Positions 15,375 to 22,918 of a DNA stretch of 38,867 nucleotides are shown piece by piece (within the stretch, counting starts at the first letter, position 1; the number at the start of each line of letters is the position of its first letter). The DNA comes from an uncultured Clostridium sp. (GTDB taxonomy: Bacteria > Bacillota > Clostridia > TANB77 > CAG-508): NCBI GenBank assembly GCA_900557045.1, contig USQY01000010.1, positions 1-38,867 of the forward strand. The letters are read 5' to 3'. The position numbers and the translations under genes are program-made. A model generated the notes under the pieces. It was given only the letters and a program-made list of their open reading frames with translations, was not told the origin of the DNA and searched no databases.

Positions 15375-16874
15375 TATATTACTTAAGAATAATAAAAACT
15401 CATCACACACCATATCTTCATTTATTTCTATTTGTTTTCCTAACATCTTTTTGTTATTATAATCTATAAATGAAAATTTTGTTTTTAATAATAATGATAA
15501 TTTATCTAAAATTATTCTATCTCCTTTTAATTTTAATAATTTTTTATATTTCTTATCAATCAATCTTTTATACGTAGAAGATTGTTCGATTTTATCAATG
15601 AACTTATGACTTCTCATAGTTTTAGTCACATTCTTATCCAACATATGTCCTATTATCATATGTTGTAAATATTTATAACCTTCACTTTGCATTTTATATT
15701 TCATTATTATAACTAATGTTGAAAATTCATCTGCTGTTAAAGATGACATTTCAACAAATCCGTTAAAATATTTGGCGAAATATAATTTTATCATTTCCAT
15801 TTGAAATTCAGAAGGTTTATAATGTTTTTTATAATATGCTTTTTCTTTTTCATTTATATCTAGTTTTAAACTTTTCTTTAATTTTTCTATTACCGTCTTT
15901 TTATTAACATTACATATTATAACATTAGAAAGGTCTATTCTAGATACAGTCATTTCCATTTTATCTTGTTGAGATAATGAATCATCACTATCTTTTATGT
16001 CAGAAATTTCTTCAGGATATAATGAATATTGTTCTCTTGTAAAGTTTCTAAAGTCAGTAGATATTGTACTCCTGATTAATGCTATATTATGAGATATTTC
16101 ACTATAATCCAATTTAGGAATTATATTGCTTATGATATTTTGCAATTTCTCTTCAGCAAAACTAACGAAATCTTTATCACCTTGTAATGCTTTTTGTTCC
16201 CAAATTAATTTATCTCTCTTCATGCTCTTTTCTGTTTCATTTAATATATAATTCAATAATTTTTCTTTTAAATTTACTCCTTTACCACATATTTCAAATA
16301 AAGGATCATAATACTCATCTATTAAGAAAGTCTTTTTATTTATAGATGAAAATCTATGAATATAATGCAATATTAATGGAATCATTAAATTTGTACACAT
16401 AGACATTCTATATAATATGGTATTATGTTTATCTGTAAATGAAGCTTCTTTACCATATTTCGCAGTTTTATCAACATCCTCTATACTTCTAATATTATTT
16501 AATTTTACTAAATCGAAAACTTGTTGAATTATCGGCTTTGTTATTATATGAGTGTATAATAAATCAATAAAAGACTTTTTAGATAAAATAGTTTCTCTTT
16601 CATCTAAAATAGTTTTTACTTTTAATAATGCAGTCATATATCTATTTTCAGGATCATAGAATTTAACAAAATAATTCAGATGATTGCATATTAGAGGTAT
16701 CTGATTTCTATATTTTGATTTTGCTGTAAATATTGATATTGTACTATTTTCCAATTTATAATTTAGTTTTCTTTCAAAGAAAACTGTTATTATACCACTA
16801 TCTGGAACAAAAACAATATCATCTTCATCAATATCTTTTAGCCAATCCTGATATAAAATTTCATTTTTCAACAT
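15372..16874 (-). CDS. hypothetical protein (500 aa)
   Basis: Start at ATG 16874 (MLKNEILYQDW): AAAGGGGTGG precedes it, and an upstream ATG at 16889 would lie at or before the transcription start predicted from promoter P3. Mostly helical and basic, with aromatic-rich strands near the N-terminus (DDIVFVPDSGIITVFFERKL) and a long helical C-terminal half. No transmembrane segment or catalytic motif seen. Between its own promoter (P3) and terminator it forms a single-gene unit beside the primase gene. Function unknown. Confidence 0.75.
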   Translation of the reverse strand: MLKNEILYQDWLKDIDEDDIVFVPDSGIITVFFERKLNYKLENSTISIFTAKSKYRNQIPLICNHLNYFVKFYDPENRYMTALLKVKTILDERETILSKKSFIDLLYTHIITKPIIQQVFDLVKLNNIRSIEDVDKTAKYGKEASFTDKHNTILYRMSMCTNLMIPLILHYIHRFSSINKKTFLIDEYYDPLFEICGKGVNLKEKLLNYILNETEKSMKRDKLIWEQKALQGDKDFVSFAEEKLQNIISNIIPKLDYSEISHNIALIRSTISTDFRNFTREQYSLYPEEISDIKDSDDSLSQQDKMEMTVSRIDLSNVIICNVNKKTVIEKLKKSLKLDINEKEKAYYKKHYKPSEFQMEMIKLYFAKYFNGFVEMSSLTADEFSTLVIIMKYKMQSEGYKYLQHMIIGHMLDKNVTKTMRSHKFIDKIEQSSTYKRLIDKKYKKLLKLKGDRIILDKLSLLLKTKFSFIDYNNKKMLGKQIEINEDMVCDEFLLFLSNI

Positions 16875-16897
16875 AACCACCCCTTTCATATCATTAT

Positions 16898-16930
16898 TAT
16901 AATATATAATTGAAATCAGTATATATTACA
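16898..16930 (-). promoter_or_regulatory. phage-type promoter P3
   Basis: Minus-strand TGTAA (16926-16930) and TATATTATA (16898-16906), 33 nt end to end, with TTTCAATTA before the second box. It abuts the stop of the 16931-17722 gene and would start transcription a few bases before ATG 16874, leaving a very short leader. Confidence 0.7.
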
Positions 16931-17722
16931 TTATCTTTTTTTCTTAATAACGTTAACGGATGATTTAGTTTTTTTACTTTTACCGACATGGGTTATTTTG
17001 CCTCCTTTATTTTTATTATTTATTTTATTTATATAATTTACACTAGATTGTAATCTCTTGCTTTTACCTATATGATTTATTTTTGATTTTTCTATTTTAT
17101 CTTGTTTTTTAGTTTCATATTTTTTAGCTTGTTTAATAGCTTTTGCTGTTTTTATTTCTTGTAATATAACACTATCTCTTCTGACTTCTTTTATTAATTT
17201 TCTATAATTAGAATCAGAATGATTTTTAGCATATGCTTTATTTAATAAGTTCTCATGTTCTACTAAATATTTACATGCATAATAAACTGATTTTTCATAA
17301 CCCATTATCTTCCCAGGGTTACGTGATACTGGTGGTTTTTTAAGAACATTCACATCAAACTTATTATAAAAATCAACTATTAATAACTTATTTTGTTTAG
17401 CTACATAAGCGTATGTGTATATAAAACTAGGTGAATTTGAAAATATTTTAATATCATATCTAGTAATAACAGTATCAAATTTTTGAGTTTTTGTTGGATA
17501 AAATCCTATTACAACATCATAATCATTTTCTCTATCAGGATCTTCAGTCATTATTAAAAAATGGAAAAAGAAACAATCTTTTTTCCTATATATGTTAAAT
17601 TCAAATTCTTTTCTTTCCAATAACGCTTTATATCGTTTATCTAAATCTGCTAATAAAGTATTCTTACCAGGTATAACTGCACCTTTACCAACAGGATTTT
17701 TTAAGAATTCTTTAATATTCAT
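16931..17722 (-). CDS. basic hypothetical protein with repeated HxGKSK segments
   Basis: 263 aa from ATG 17722 after GGAGG. Residues 1-150 look like a folded alpha/beta domain (FFFHFLIMTEDPDRENDYDV, FIYTYAYVAKQNKLLIVDFY). From about 185 it is strongly basic and contains two copies of a segment: INHIGKSKRLQSSVNYI and ITHVGKSKKTKSSVNVI, about 30 residues apart, the second ending the protein. Such tails often bind nucleic acid or are packaged in virions. No enzyme motif recognised. Promoter P3 lies immediately after its stop codon. Confidence 0.7.
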   Translation of the reverse strand: MNIKEFLKNPVGKGAVIPGKNTLLADLDKRYKALLERKEFEFNIYRKKDCFFFHFLIMTEDPDRENDYDVVIGFYPTKTQKFDTVITRYDIKIFSNSPSFIYTYAYVAKQNKLLIVDFYNKFDVNVLKKPPVSRNPGKIMGYEKSVYYACKYLVEHENLLNKAYAKNHSDSNYRKLIKEVRRDSVILQEIKTAKAIKQAKKYETKKQDKIEKSKINHIGKSKRLQSSVNYINKINNKNKGGKITHVGKSKKTKSSVNVIKKKR

Positions 17723-17771
17723 TTTTCAACCTCCTCACATATTATTTGTATGTTTAGTATCAAATGAAAAA

Positions 17772-17803
17772 AAATAGAAATGATCAATAGATCATTTCTA
17801 TTT
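17772..17803 (-). terminator. terminator after ADHxQ-family gene A
   Basis: AAATAGAAATGATC/GATCATTTCTATTT with loop AATA, followed on the minus strand by eight T residues, 28 nt after the stop of the 17831-18868 gene. Confidence 0.9.
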
Positions 17804-17830
17804 GTAAGGGTTATTATTAATAATAATATA

Positions 17831-18868
17831 TTAAATATCAATATAATATATACCTATTAAACCTTTTTCTATAACATCGCTTTCATTATGATAATTTTGT
17901 ATTTTAAAATTTAGGTTTCGATTTCTAACTATTTGCCAACCTACACCAAAACTAATATTTCTTTTTTCACATAATTTTTTAAATTTTTTATTTTTCTCAA
18001 TACTTTCTTTTTTAATACATGTTAAACATCTTATTCCTTGTATACAATTAAGATCCATGACTATCTGTTGCATAATAAATTGTAAATTTAAAACATTATG
18101 TGTTGTTAAATTATATATGACATTTCCTAATATTATTAATAAATAATATAAATCTTCATCATTAAATTCATTACTTTGTATTGTATTTCTATACATATCT
18201 AAATTAAGCGTATTTAAACTATATTGATTTATTATATAATGATATATAAAATCACTACATAAAAATCCTTTAGTCATAAGATTTATTTTATACCTAATAC
18301 TATTTAATATACGCAATAAATCATCATGTTTATATATAATTAATTTATCATAACTTTTTTCTAAAATATCGTTTCCATTAATTTTTTTAATATCTATATA
18401 TTTTGAATTATAAAATTCGTCTGGTTTAATAATAACTTTTTGATTAGGTAATAATTTTATTGCATAATTTATTTTGTTATTTTTGTTATATGTTATTATT
18501 TCCCCAACAGCAGATATTAGTTTTGATTTAGTTTTGTTTCTTAAAGAAAACTTTCCATAACTTTCATTTAATACTAATTGTGTGTGATCTGCTAAATATT
18601 CATCACCTTTGTGTAAATTTATTATAGTTATACAGTTTTTATCTAATCTATAATATGGTCCTCCAATCATAGCTTCAAAAGGTATTATTGTACCTTCTCC
18701 CTCATATTCCAATCCTGGTCGTTTTATTTTCTTTTCTTCATTATTTATAATTTGTTTAAAACTATAAAATTTGTTTATATTATTATTTTTATTTAATATA
18801 TTTTGATTTTTATTTTTATTACTATTTATATTTATATTAGGCATATTATTTTCAATATTATTATTCAT
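17831..18868 (-). CDS. ADHxQ-family protein A, partner of hairpin-array RNA 1
   Basis: 345 aa from ATG 18868 after AAAGGTG. After an Asn/Lys-rich N-terminus (about 1-48), RPGLEYEGEGTIIPFEAMIG leads into NCITIINLHKGDEYLADHTQ (about 79-98), the core of an OB-fold-like domain. A helical middle has YKHDDLLRILNSIR and FIYHYIINQYSLNTLNLD. The C-terminus has MDLNCIQGIRCL and GWQIVRNRNLNFKI. It is clearly paralogous to 19393-20424 and, more distantly, 21717-22811. A hairpin-array RNA lies in its 5' leader (18935-19140) with no obvious terminator between. Nucleic-acid binding is inferred from the fold-like pattern and the associated RNA; no catalytic residues are evident. Confidence 0.75.
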   Translation of the reverse strand: MNNNIENNMPNININSNKNKNQNILNKNNNINKFYSFKQIINNEEKKIKRPGLEYEGEGTIIPFEAMIGGPYYRLDKNCITIINLHKGDEYLADHTQLVLNESYGKFSLRNKTKSKLISAVGEIITYNKNNKINYAIKLLPNQKVIIKPDEFYNSKYIDIKKINGNDILEKSYDKLIIYKHDDLLRILNSIRYKINLMTKGFLCSDFIYHYIINQYSLNTLNLDMYRNTIQSNEFNDEDLYYLLIILGNVIYNLTTHNVLNLQFIMQQIVMDLNCIQGIRCLTCIKKESIEKNKKFKKLCEKRNISFGVGWQIVRNRNLNFKIQNYHNESDVIEKGLIGIYYIDI

Positions 18869-18934
18869 AAAATACCAACACCTTTCTTTATTTTTTTTTT
18901 GAAAAATTAAATAGAATATAATTCTCGATTACAA

Positions 18935-19140
18935 GACGGGGTTAAGAATCATGCACATGCCCTAAAGACTTTATTATTCCTTAGCGACACTACACATCGC
19001 ACCTAGAGACTTTATTATTCCCTAACCTACGTGTGGTTACTACAAATTCAATGTCACCTAGAGACTTTATTATTCCCTAACCTAACACCTTTATTACACC
19101 CTAAAGACTTTATTATTCTTTAGCGATGTATTCTATTCAT
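18935..19140 (-). ncRNA. hairpin-array RNA 1 (four copies, loop type 1)
   Basis: Starts with GACGGGGTTAAGA (18935 on the plus strand). Four hairpins of 23 nt lie at 18962-18984, 19003-19025, 19058-19080 and 19101-19123, separated by 18, 32 and 20 nt. All share the inner sequence GACTTTATTATTC (plus-strand reading) inside short stems such as CTAAAG/CTTTAG. Outer stems can form around them, for instance TACA/TGTA around the fourth. Three stems pair fully only as G-U on the minus strand (A-C on the plus), so the RNA is probably leftward, ahead of gene A. The scaffold matches array RNA 2, whose hairpins differ. The promoter was not identified. Confidence 0.75.
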
Positions 19141-19317
19141 CTTTCATTTCCTTCTTATTTTTATCAATAAGTTGTACTTTGTGAATTATATTCTATTAAT
19201 ATTTTGTTCTTAATTAAATTAATTTATATAAATGAATCATTTTCGTAAATTTTAAATGATTTTATTAATGTTGTGTCTATTATACTATTATATCTTACAG
19301 GTTCTCTACTTTTATAA

Positions 19318-19358
19318 AAAAATAATTAAGGTTCACAAAGGAAACCTTAATTATTTTT
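19318..19358 (-). terminator. terminator after ADHxQ-family gene B
   Basis: AAAAATAATTAAGGTT/AACCTTAATTATTTTT, 16 bp stem with a 9 nt loop, T-rich on both sides. It ends the 19393-20424 unit before array RNA 1. The 160 bp between this hairpin and array 1 is AT-rich and should carry array 1's promoter; TATAAT-like boxes occur at 19279-19293 but no convincing -35. Confidence 0.85.
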
Positions 19359-19392
19359 AATTCTTTATTGACATTATCACATTTTACCTTTT

Positions 19393-20424
19393 TTATTTAG
19401 TATACCATAAACCCACCAATCCTTTTTTTCTAACTTCATCTAGTGACATGGTTTCATTGATTTTAAAATTTTTATTTCTATTTCTTACATATAACCAACC
19501 TAAACCAAATTTAATACCTCTTTTTTTGCAAAAATTTGCAAAATCCTTATTGCTTTTTTTACATTGTTGTTTATTTGGATATTTTGATAATGATTTTATA
19601 CCCTGAATAGCATTTATATCCATAGTTATTGTTCTTAAAAGTTCATCTAAATAAAATTCTTTATTCATTATAAATTCATATAAAACATTACCTAATAATA
19701 TTATTAAATCGTATAATTCAAAATCATCAAATTGATTCGATTGTATATTATTTTCAAATATATCAGAATTTATAGTATTCAATCCGTAATTATTTAATAT
19801 ATAATGATATATAAAATCCTTCCTAAAGAATCCCATAGGAAAATTATTTATTCTTGTTCTTAGATGATTTAAAAAACTTATTAAATCATCATGTTTATAT
19901 GTTAATAATATATCATGACATTTATTAATTTCATTTATATCATAATATTCCATATAATCTGAATTATAATATAAATCATTTAAAAATACAACTTTATGAT
20001 TAGATAATAATTCTATTGAATAATCAAAACTATTATTTTTTGGATATTTTTTAATTTTACCAATACCTTGTATTAAGCATGACATAAATTCATTTCTTTC
20101 ATTAAAATCACTTAATGGTTCATTTAAAAACAGTTGTGTATGATCTGCTAAAAATTTATCATTTGAGTGTATATTTACTATAGTTACACAATCTTTAAAT
20201 TTATTATATGAACCAACAACAATAGCTTCAAACGTAATAATTTTTCCTTCACCGATATATTGTAATCCTGGTCTGTTGATTTTATTTTCTGTATTTTCGT
20301 TTATTTTATAATTATAATAATTGATTGTGGTTTTACTATTTATTAAATTTGTTTTATTTTTATTATTATCACCTACACCTGTTATATTTTCTATAATATT
20401 ATTATTTAGTTTATTATTGCTCAT
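19393..20424 (-). CDS. ADHxQ-family protein B, partner of hairpin-array RNA 2
   Basis: The true start is ATG 20424 (MSNNKLNNN), right after GGAGGG; a longer reading to 20547 would run through the terminator and into the array RNA. 343 aa, same plan as protein A: RPGLQYIGEGKIITFEAIV, CVTIVNIHSNDKFLADHTQ, YKHDDLISFLNHLRTRI, FIYHYILNNYGLNTINSD, MDINAIQGIKSL, GWLYVRNRNKNFKI. Conservation is spread along the whole length, so A and B are recent duplicates. Its leader holds array RNA 2 and a strong terminator (20455-20491), so full-length mRNA would need readthrough or antitermination. Confidence 0.75.
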   Translation of the reverse strand: MSNNKLNNNIIENITGVGDNNKNKTNLINSKTTINYYNYKINENTENKINRPGLQYIGEGKIITFEAIVVGSYNKFKDCVTIVNIHSNDKFLADHTQLFLNEPLSDFNERNEFMSCLIQGIGKIKKYPKNNSFDYSIELLSNHKVVFLNDLYYNSDYMEYYDINEINKCHDILLTYKHDDLISFLNHLRTRINNFPMGFFRKDFIYHYILNNYGLNTINSDIFENNIQSNQFDDFELYDLIILLGNVLYEFIMNKEFYLDELLRTITMDINAIQGIKSLSKYPNKQQCKKSNKDFANFCKKRGIKFGLGWLYVRNRNKNFKINETMSLDEVRKKGLVGLWYTK

Positions 20425-20454
20425 ATATTTTCCCTCCTTTTTTATAAAATATAA

Positions 20455-20491
20455 AAAGAATAATAAGTTTGAAATAAACTTATTATTCTTT
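20455..20491 (-). terminator. terminator between array RNA 2 and gene B
   Basis: AAAGAATAATAAGTTT and its exact complement with a 5 nt loop, followed on the minus strand by TTTTATATTTTAT. It lies 31 nt before the start codon of gene B and 34 nt after the array scaffold ends, so it would release the array as a separate RNA. Confidence 0.85.
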
Positions 20492-20524
20492 ATTGTAATA
20501 TATAAAATAATCTTTTGATTCATA

Positions 20525-20750
20525 GACGGGGTTAAGATCTTGCTCATGCACCTAATAGTATCAAATCAACAACGTATTAGAGCACTATACATCCACCTAA
20601 TAGTATCAAATCAACAACGTATTAGTAGAATGTAGTTAATACAAGTTCAATGAAATCCAACAGTATCAAATCAACAACGTATTGGATACACCTTTATTAC
20701 ACGCTAATAGTATCAAATCAACAACGTATTAGAGTGTATTCTAATCATCC
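20525..20750 (-). ncRNA. hairpin-array RNA 2 (four copies, loop type 2)
   Basis: Same scaffold as array RNA 1: GACGGGGTTAAGA opening, a TTCAATG block between hairpins 2 and 3, ACACCTTTATTACAC before hairpin 4, GTGTATTCTA after it. Four 29 nt hairpins lie at 20552-20580, 20597-20625, 20657-20685 and 20704-20732, with linkers of 16, 31 and 18 nt, almost the same as array 1. The inner sequence is identical in all four (GTATCAAATCAACAACG) and unlike array 1. The stem is CTAATA/TATTAG, changed to CCAACA/TATTGG in the third, which pairs fully only on the minus strand (G-U). Outer stems such as TACAT/ATGTA and TACAC/GTGTA support the arms. Confidence 0.8.
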
Positions 20751-20837
20751 TCACAATTAGCATTATTTTATTTATTAATTTGTTAAACATTAAATAATTT
20801 TCAATATCTATTTATTATCATTATTTTACTTTCATAT

Positions 20838-21194
20838 TTAAATAAAAGCATCATCCTCATATATTTCAAATGAAACTATTTTTGCAGTATCTATAGTTTC
20901 ATCTATATTTATAGCTTCACGACATCTATTTTTTATAGTGAATCTATATTCATTAAAAATATAGACATCAGCATATAATATATGTGAATCTCTATCATCA
21001 AATGCATATTCGATATCCACATTATTTTGAATTTCATATTTATAATTTCCTATTAATTCATATGCTTCTTTGCTATTTCTAGCATAAAATTCTTCTCCTG
21101 TCATTTCTTCTAAAATAGCAAAATATAAACGTTGTCTCATAGTTACTTGATTTGGTTTATTCCCTCTCCATCTTTCAGTTCCATTAATATTCAT
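20838..21194 (-). CDS. hypothetical protein (118 aa) downstream of array RNA 3
   Basis: From ATG 21194 after AAAGGAGG. A mixed alpha/beta protein with a basic N-terminus (MNINGTERWRGNKPNQVTMR) and an acidic C-terminus; no cysteine sites or membrane segments. It does not show the ADHxQ or GWxxVRNR motifs, so it is not an obvious member of the paralogous family. A terminator (21219-21249) and array RNA 3 occupy its leader, the same arrangement as gene B, so it may be the regulated or partner protein of array 3. No family recognised. Confidence 0.7.
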   Translation of the reverse strand: MNINGTERWRGNKPNQVTMRQRLYFAILEEMTGEEFYARNSKEAYELIGNYKYEIQNNVDIEYAFDDRDSHILYADVYIFNEYRFTIKNRCREAINIDETIDTAKIVSFEIYEDDAFI

Positions 21195-21218
21195 TTTTAT
21201 TCCTCCTTTAAAAATAAA

Positions 21219-21249
21219 AAATAGAAGACATTGAAAATGTCTTCTATTT
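21219..21249 (-). terminator. terminator between array RNA 3 and the 20838-21194 gene
   Basis: AAATAGAAGACATT/AATGTCTTCTATTT with a 3 nt loop, followed on the minus strand by TTTATTTTT and then the ribosome site AAAGGAGG. It separates array 3 from the coding region. Confidence 0.85.
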
Positions 21250-21264
21250 ATTTATAATTATTTT

Positions 21265-21663
21265 GAAGTAAAGATAATCACTTTCAGGTTCATGGTGAGG
21301 CACAACAATCCTCGGAACCAACAAGGCACAACAATCCTCTAATGAATTACCAGATATAAATAAGATTAACTTTCAGGTTCATGGTGAGGCGCAACAATCC
21401 TCGGAACCAACAGAGCGCAACAATCCTCTAAGAAAACCTTATTTTATATCTCTTCATTTATATTTATTTTGAAGTAAAGATAATCACTTTCAGGTTCATA
21501 GTGAGGCGCAACAATCCTCGGAACCAACAGAGCCCAACAATCTCCTAGTGAATTATCAGATATAAATAAGATTAACTTTCAGGTTCATAATGAAGCCCAA
21601 CAATCTTCGGAACCAACAGAGCCCAACAATCTCCTAAGAAAACCTTATTTTATATCTCTTCAT
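21265..21663 (-). ncRNA. hairpin-array RNA 3 (two 206 bp units, eight hairpins)
   Basis: Two tandem units with period 206 bp (GAAGTAAAGATAATC at 21265 and 21471). Each has two half-units containing CTTTCAGGTTCAT, a hairpin, GGAACCAACA and a second hairpin. GGTTC pairs with GAACC around the first hairpin of each pair. The eight hairpins share the loop CNCAACAAT (N is A, G or C). Stems covary, for example GAGG/CCTC against GAAG/CTTC. AGATATAAATAAG can pair with CTTATTTTATATCT around the second half of each unit. Promoter P8 (21667-21699) lies immediately upstream on the minus strand and a terminator follows at 21219-21249, so this is a self-contained leftward transcript of about 440 nt. Confidence 0.75.
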
Positions 21664-21666
21664 TTA

Positions 21667-21699
21667 TATTATATATAATTATTTTATTTATCTTTTGCA
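21667..21699 (-). promoter_or_regulatory. phage-type promoter P8 (variant) for array RNA 3
   Basis: Minus-strand TGCAA (21695-21699) and TATATAATA (21667-21675), the same 33 nt span as the other copies with one change in each box, and AATTA before the second box. It sits just after the stop of gene C and directly before array 3. Confidence 0.55.
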
Positions 21700-21716
21700 T
21701 CTAATATATTGTTATA

Positions 21717-22811
21717 TTAGTTATTATTTTTTAGATGTCTTAAATAATACGTTACACAAGCTGCTCTAGTCCATCCAGAAGTTATTCTAAAATCTTCAAA
21801 TCTGCTTAAATCTAAATCTTTGTCTGTTAATTTATAATTCTTTATTCTATTTCTAACTATTTGCCATCCACGTTTCCCTTCAGTATCACTCATATCAAAT
21901 TGTGTACAAAATCTAATAAAATCATCATTATAATATTCTTCAAATGTTTTTATACCTTGAGCTTTGGAACATAAAACTACAATTAATCTAAACATTTTAT
22001 ATAGATTAAATATTTCTAGATCAGATTCAAATAATGTTAATAAATAAGACATTATTGTTATTAATAAGTCGCATTGTAATGTTGTTAATTGATCTAAATA
22101 TAAATCAATATTTTGTTCTGCCATATAAATACTTATACTATTTAAGGTAAATTGATTTATTAAATAATTCCACATAAAATCATGTGGTAATTCATACATA
22201 GTTAATTCATTTATTCTTTCTCTCATTCTCTTTATTAACAATTTCTTAACTACTAAAGATACATCAACTAATCCTTGTCTACATATTTTTCTGTATAACA
22301 TATCATCTAGATTTAGATGATATGCTAAAAATGGATTTATCATCAATTTATCATCTTGAAATCTAGGTTTTTCTGTTAATGCTATTGAATACTTTTTATC
22401 ATCTCCTTTACCATATTCATATACTATGCCAACAATATCTATACGTTTAGTGTAATCACTATCGTCTATTTCCCATTTTCTTTTACCAAATTTTTCTTCA
22501 CCATAAAGATTTACTTGTATATGGTCTGCAACTAATTTACCTTTATAATTTATATTTATCAATGTTCTCATTGATAATTCTTTTCCATTATATTTTGCTT
22601 TAGTTCTAAGTCCAGGAAGCATTATTGCTTGACATCTTATTTCTTTGCCCACCATTATTGCTAAACCATATCTTGGTTTTTGAATTTGTTTTTGTTGACT
22701 GGTTCCATAAGAATTTCTAACCATATCGAATGTCAATCCATTCATTCCCATTTCTGAATATTTTTTATTCACTTCATCTAAATTCATTATGTCTTTACTT
22801 AATATTAACAT
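21717..22811 (-). CDS. ADHxQ-family protein C (divergent member)
   Basis: 364 aa from ATG 22811 after AAGGAGG. It shares the family plan: an N-terminal segment, RTLININYKGKLVADHIQVN (about 97-116), a strand VGIVYEYGKGDDKKYSIAL as in an OB-fold barrel, a helical middle with FMWNYLINQFTLNSIS, then QGIKTFEEYY and GWQIVRNRIKNYKL. It differs from A and B in having no Asn-rich N-terminus and a longer C-terminus. Promoter P4 drives it directly with no array in its leader; array 3 lies downstream instead. It may be the older family member serving array 3, or act on its own. Function unknown; RNA or ssDNA binding is inferred. Confidence 0.75.
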   Translation of the reverse strand: MLILSKDIMNLDEVNKKYSEMGMNGLTFDMVRNSYGTSQQKQIQKPRYGLAIMVGKEIRCQAIMLPGLRTKAKYNGKELSMRTLININYKGKLVADHIQVNLYGEEKFGKRKWEIDDSDYTKRIDIVGIVYEYGKGDDKKYSIALTEKPRFQDDKLMINPFLAYHLNLDDMLYRKICRQGLVDVSLVVKKLLIKRMRERINELTMYELPHDFMWNYLINQFTLNSISIYMAEQNIDLYLDQLTTLQCDLLITIMSYLLTLFESDLEIFNLYKMFRLIVVLCSKAQGIKTFEEYYNDDFIRFCTQFDMSDTEGKRGWQIVRNRIKNYKLTDKDLDLSRFEDFRITSGWTRAACVTYYLRHLKNNN

Positions 22812-22846
22812 TTTGTATTCCTCCTTTATTTATATTATTTCATTAT

Positions 22847-22879
22847 TATAATATATAAGTGAAATATTCATGTTTTACA
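22847..22879 (-). promoter_or_regulatory. phage-type promoter P4
   Basis: Minus-strand TGTAA (22875-22879) and TATATTATA (22847-22855), 33 nt end to end, with TTTCACTTA before the second box. It lies between the groEL-like terminator and the start of gene C. Confidence 0.7.
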
Positions 22880-22880
22880 A

Positions 22881-22910
22881 ATAAAAGGATAGCCTTAGCT
22901 ATCCTTTTAT
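22881..22910 (-). terminator. terminator after the groEL-like gene
   Basis: ATAAAAGGATAGC/GCTATCCTTTTAT with loop CTTA, 8 nt after the stop of the chaperonin gene, followed by TTGTAAAA on the minus strand, where promoter P4 begins. Confidence 0.85.
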
Positions 22911-22918
22911 CCAATATA

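Noticed and set aside
20425..20547. N-terminal extension of ADHxQ protein B to 20547.
   Set aside because: It would translate through the terminator and the start of array RNA 2, and the GGAGGG before ATG 20424 fits the paralogue's start.
20838..21194. Fourth member of the ADHxQ family.
   Set aside because: Neither ADHxQ nor GWxxVRNR motif is present and the length is only 118 aa.
18935..21663. CRISPR-like arrays.
   Set aside because: Repeats are self-complementary hairpins with identical interiors and conserved, non-unique linkers; there are no variable spacers of constant length and no cas genes.
17831..22811. Classical type III toxin-antitoxin system (ToxIN).
   Set aside because: Layout is similar, but the proteins are 343-364 aa, the RNA repeats sit in a fixed scaffold rather than simple tandem units, and no ToxN-like motif is evident; kept only as a comparison.
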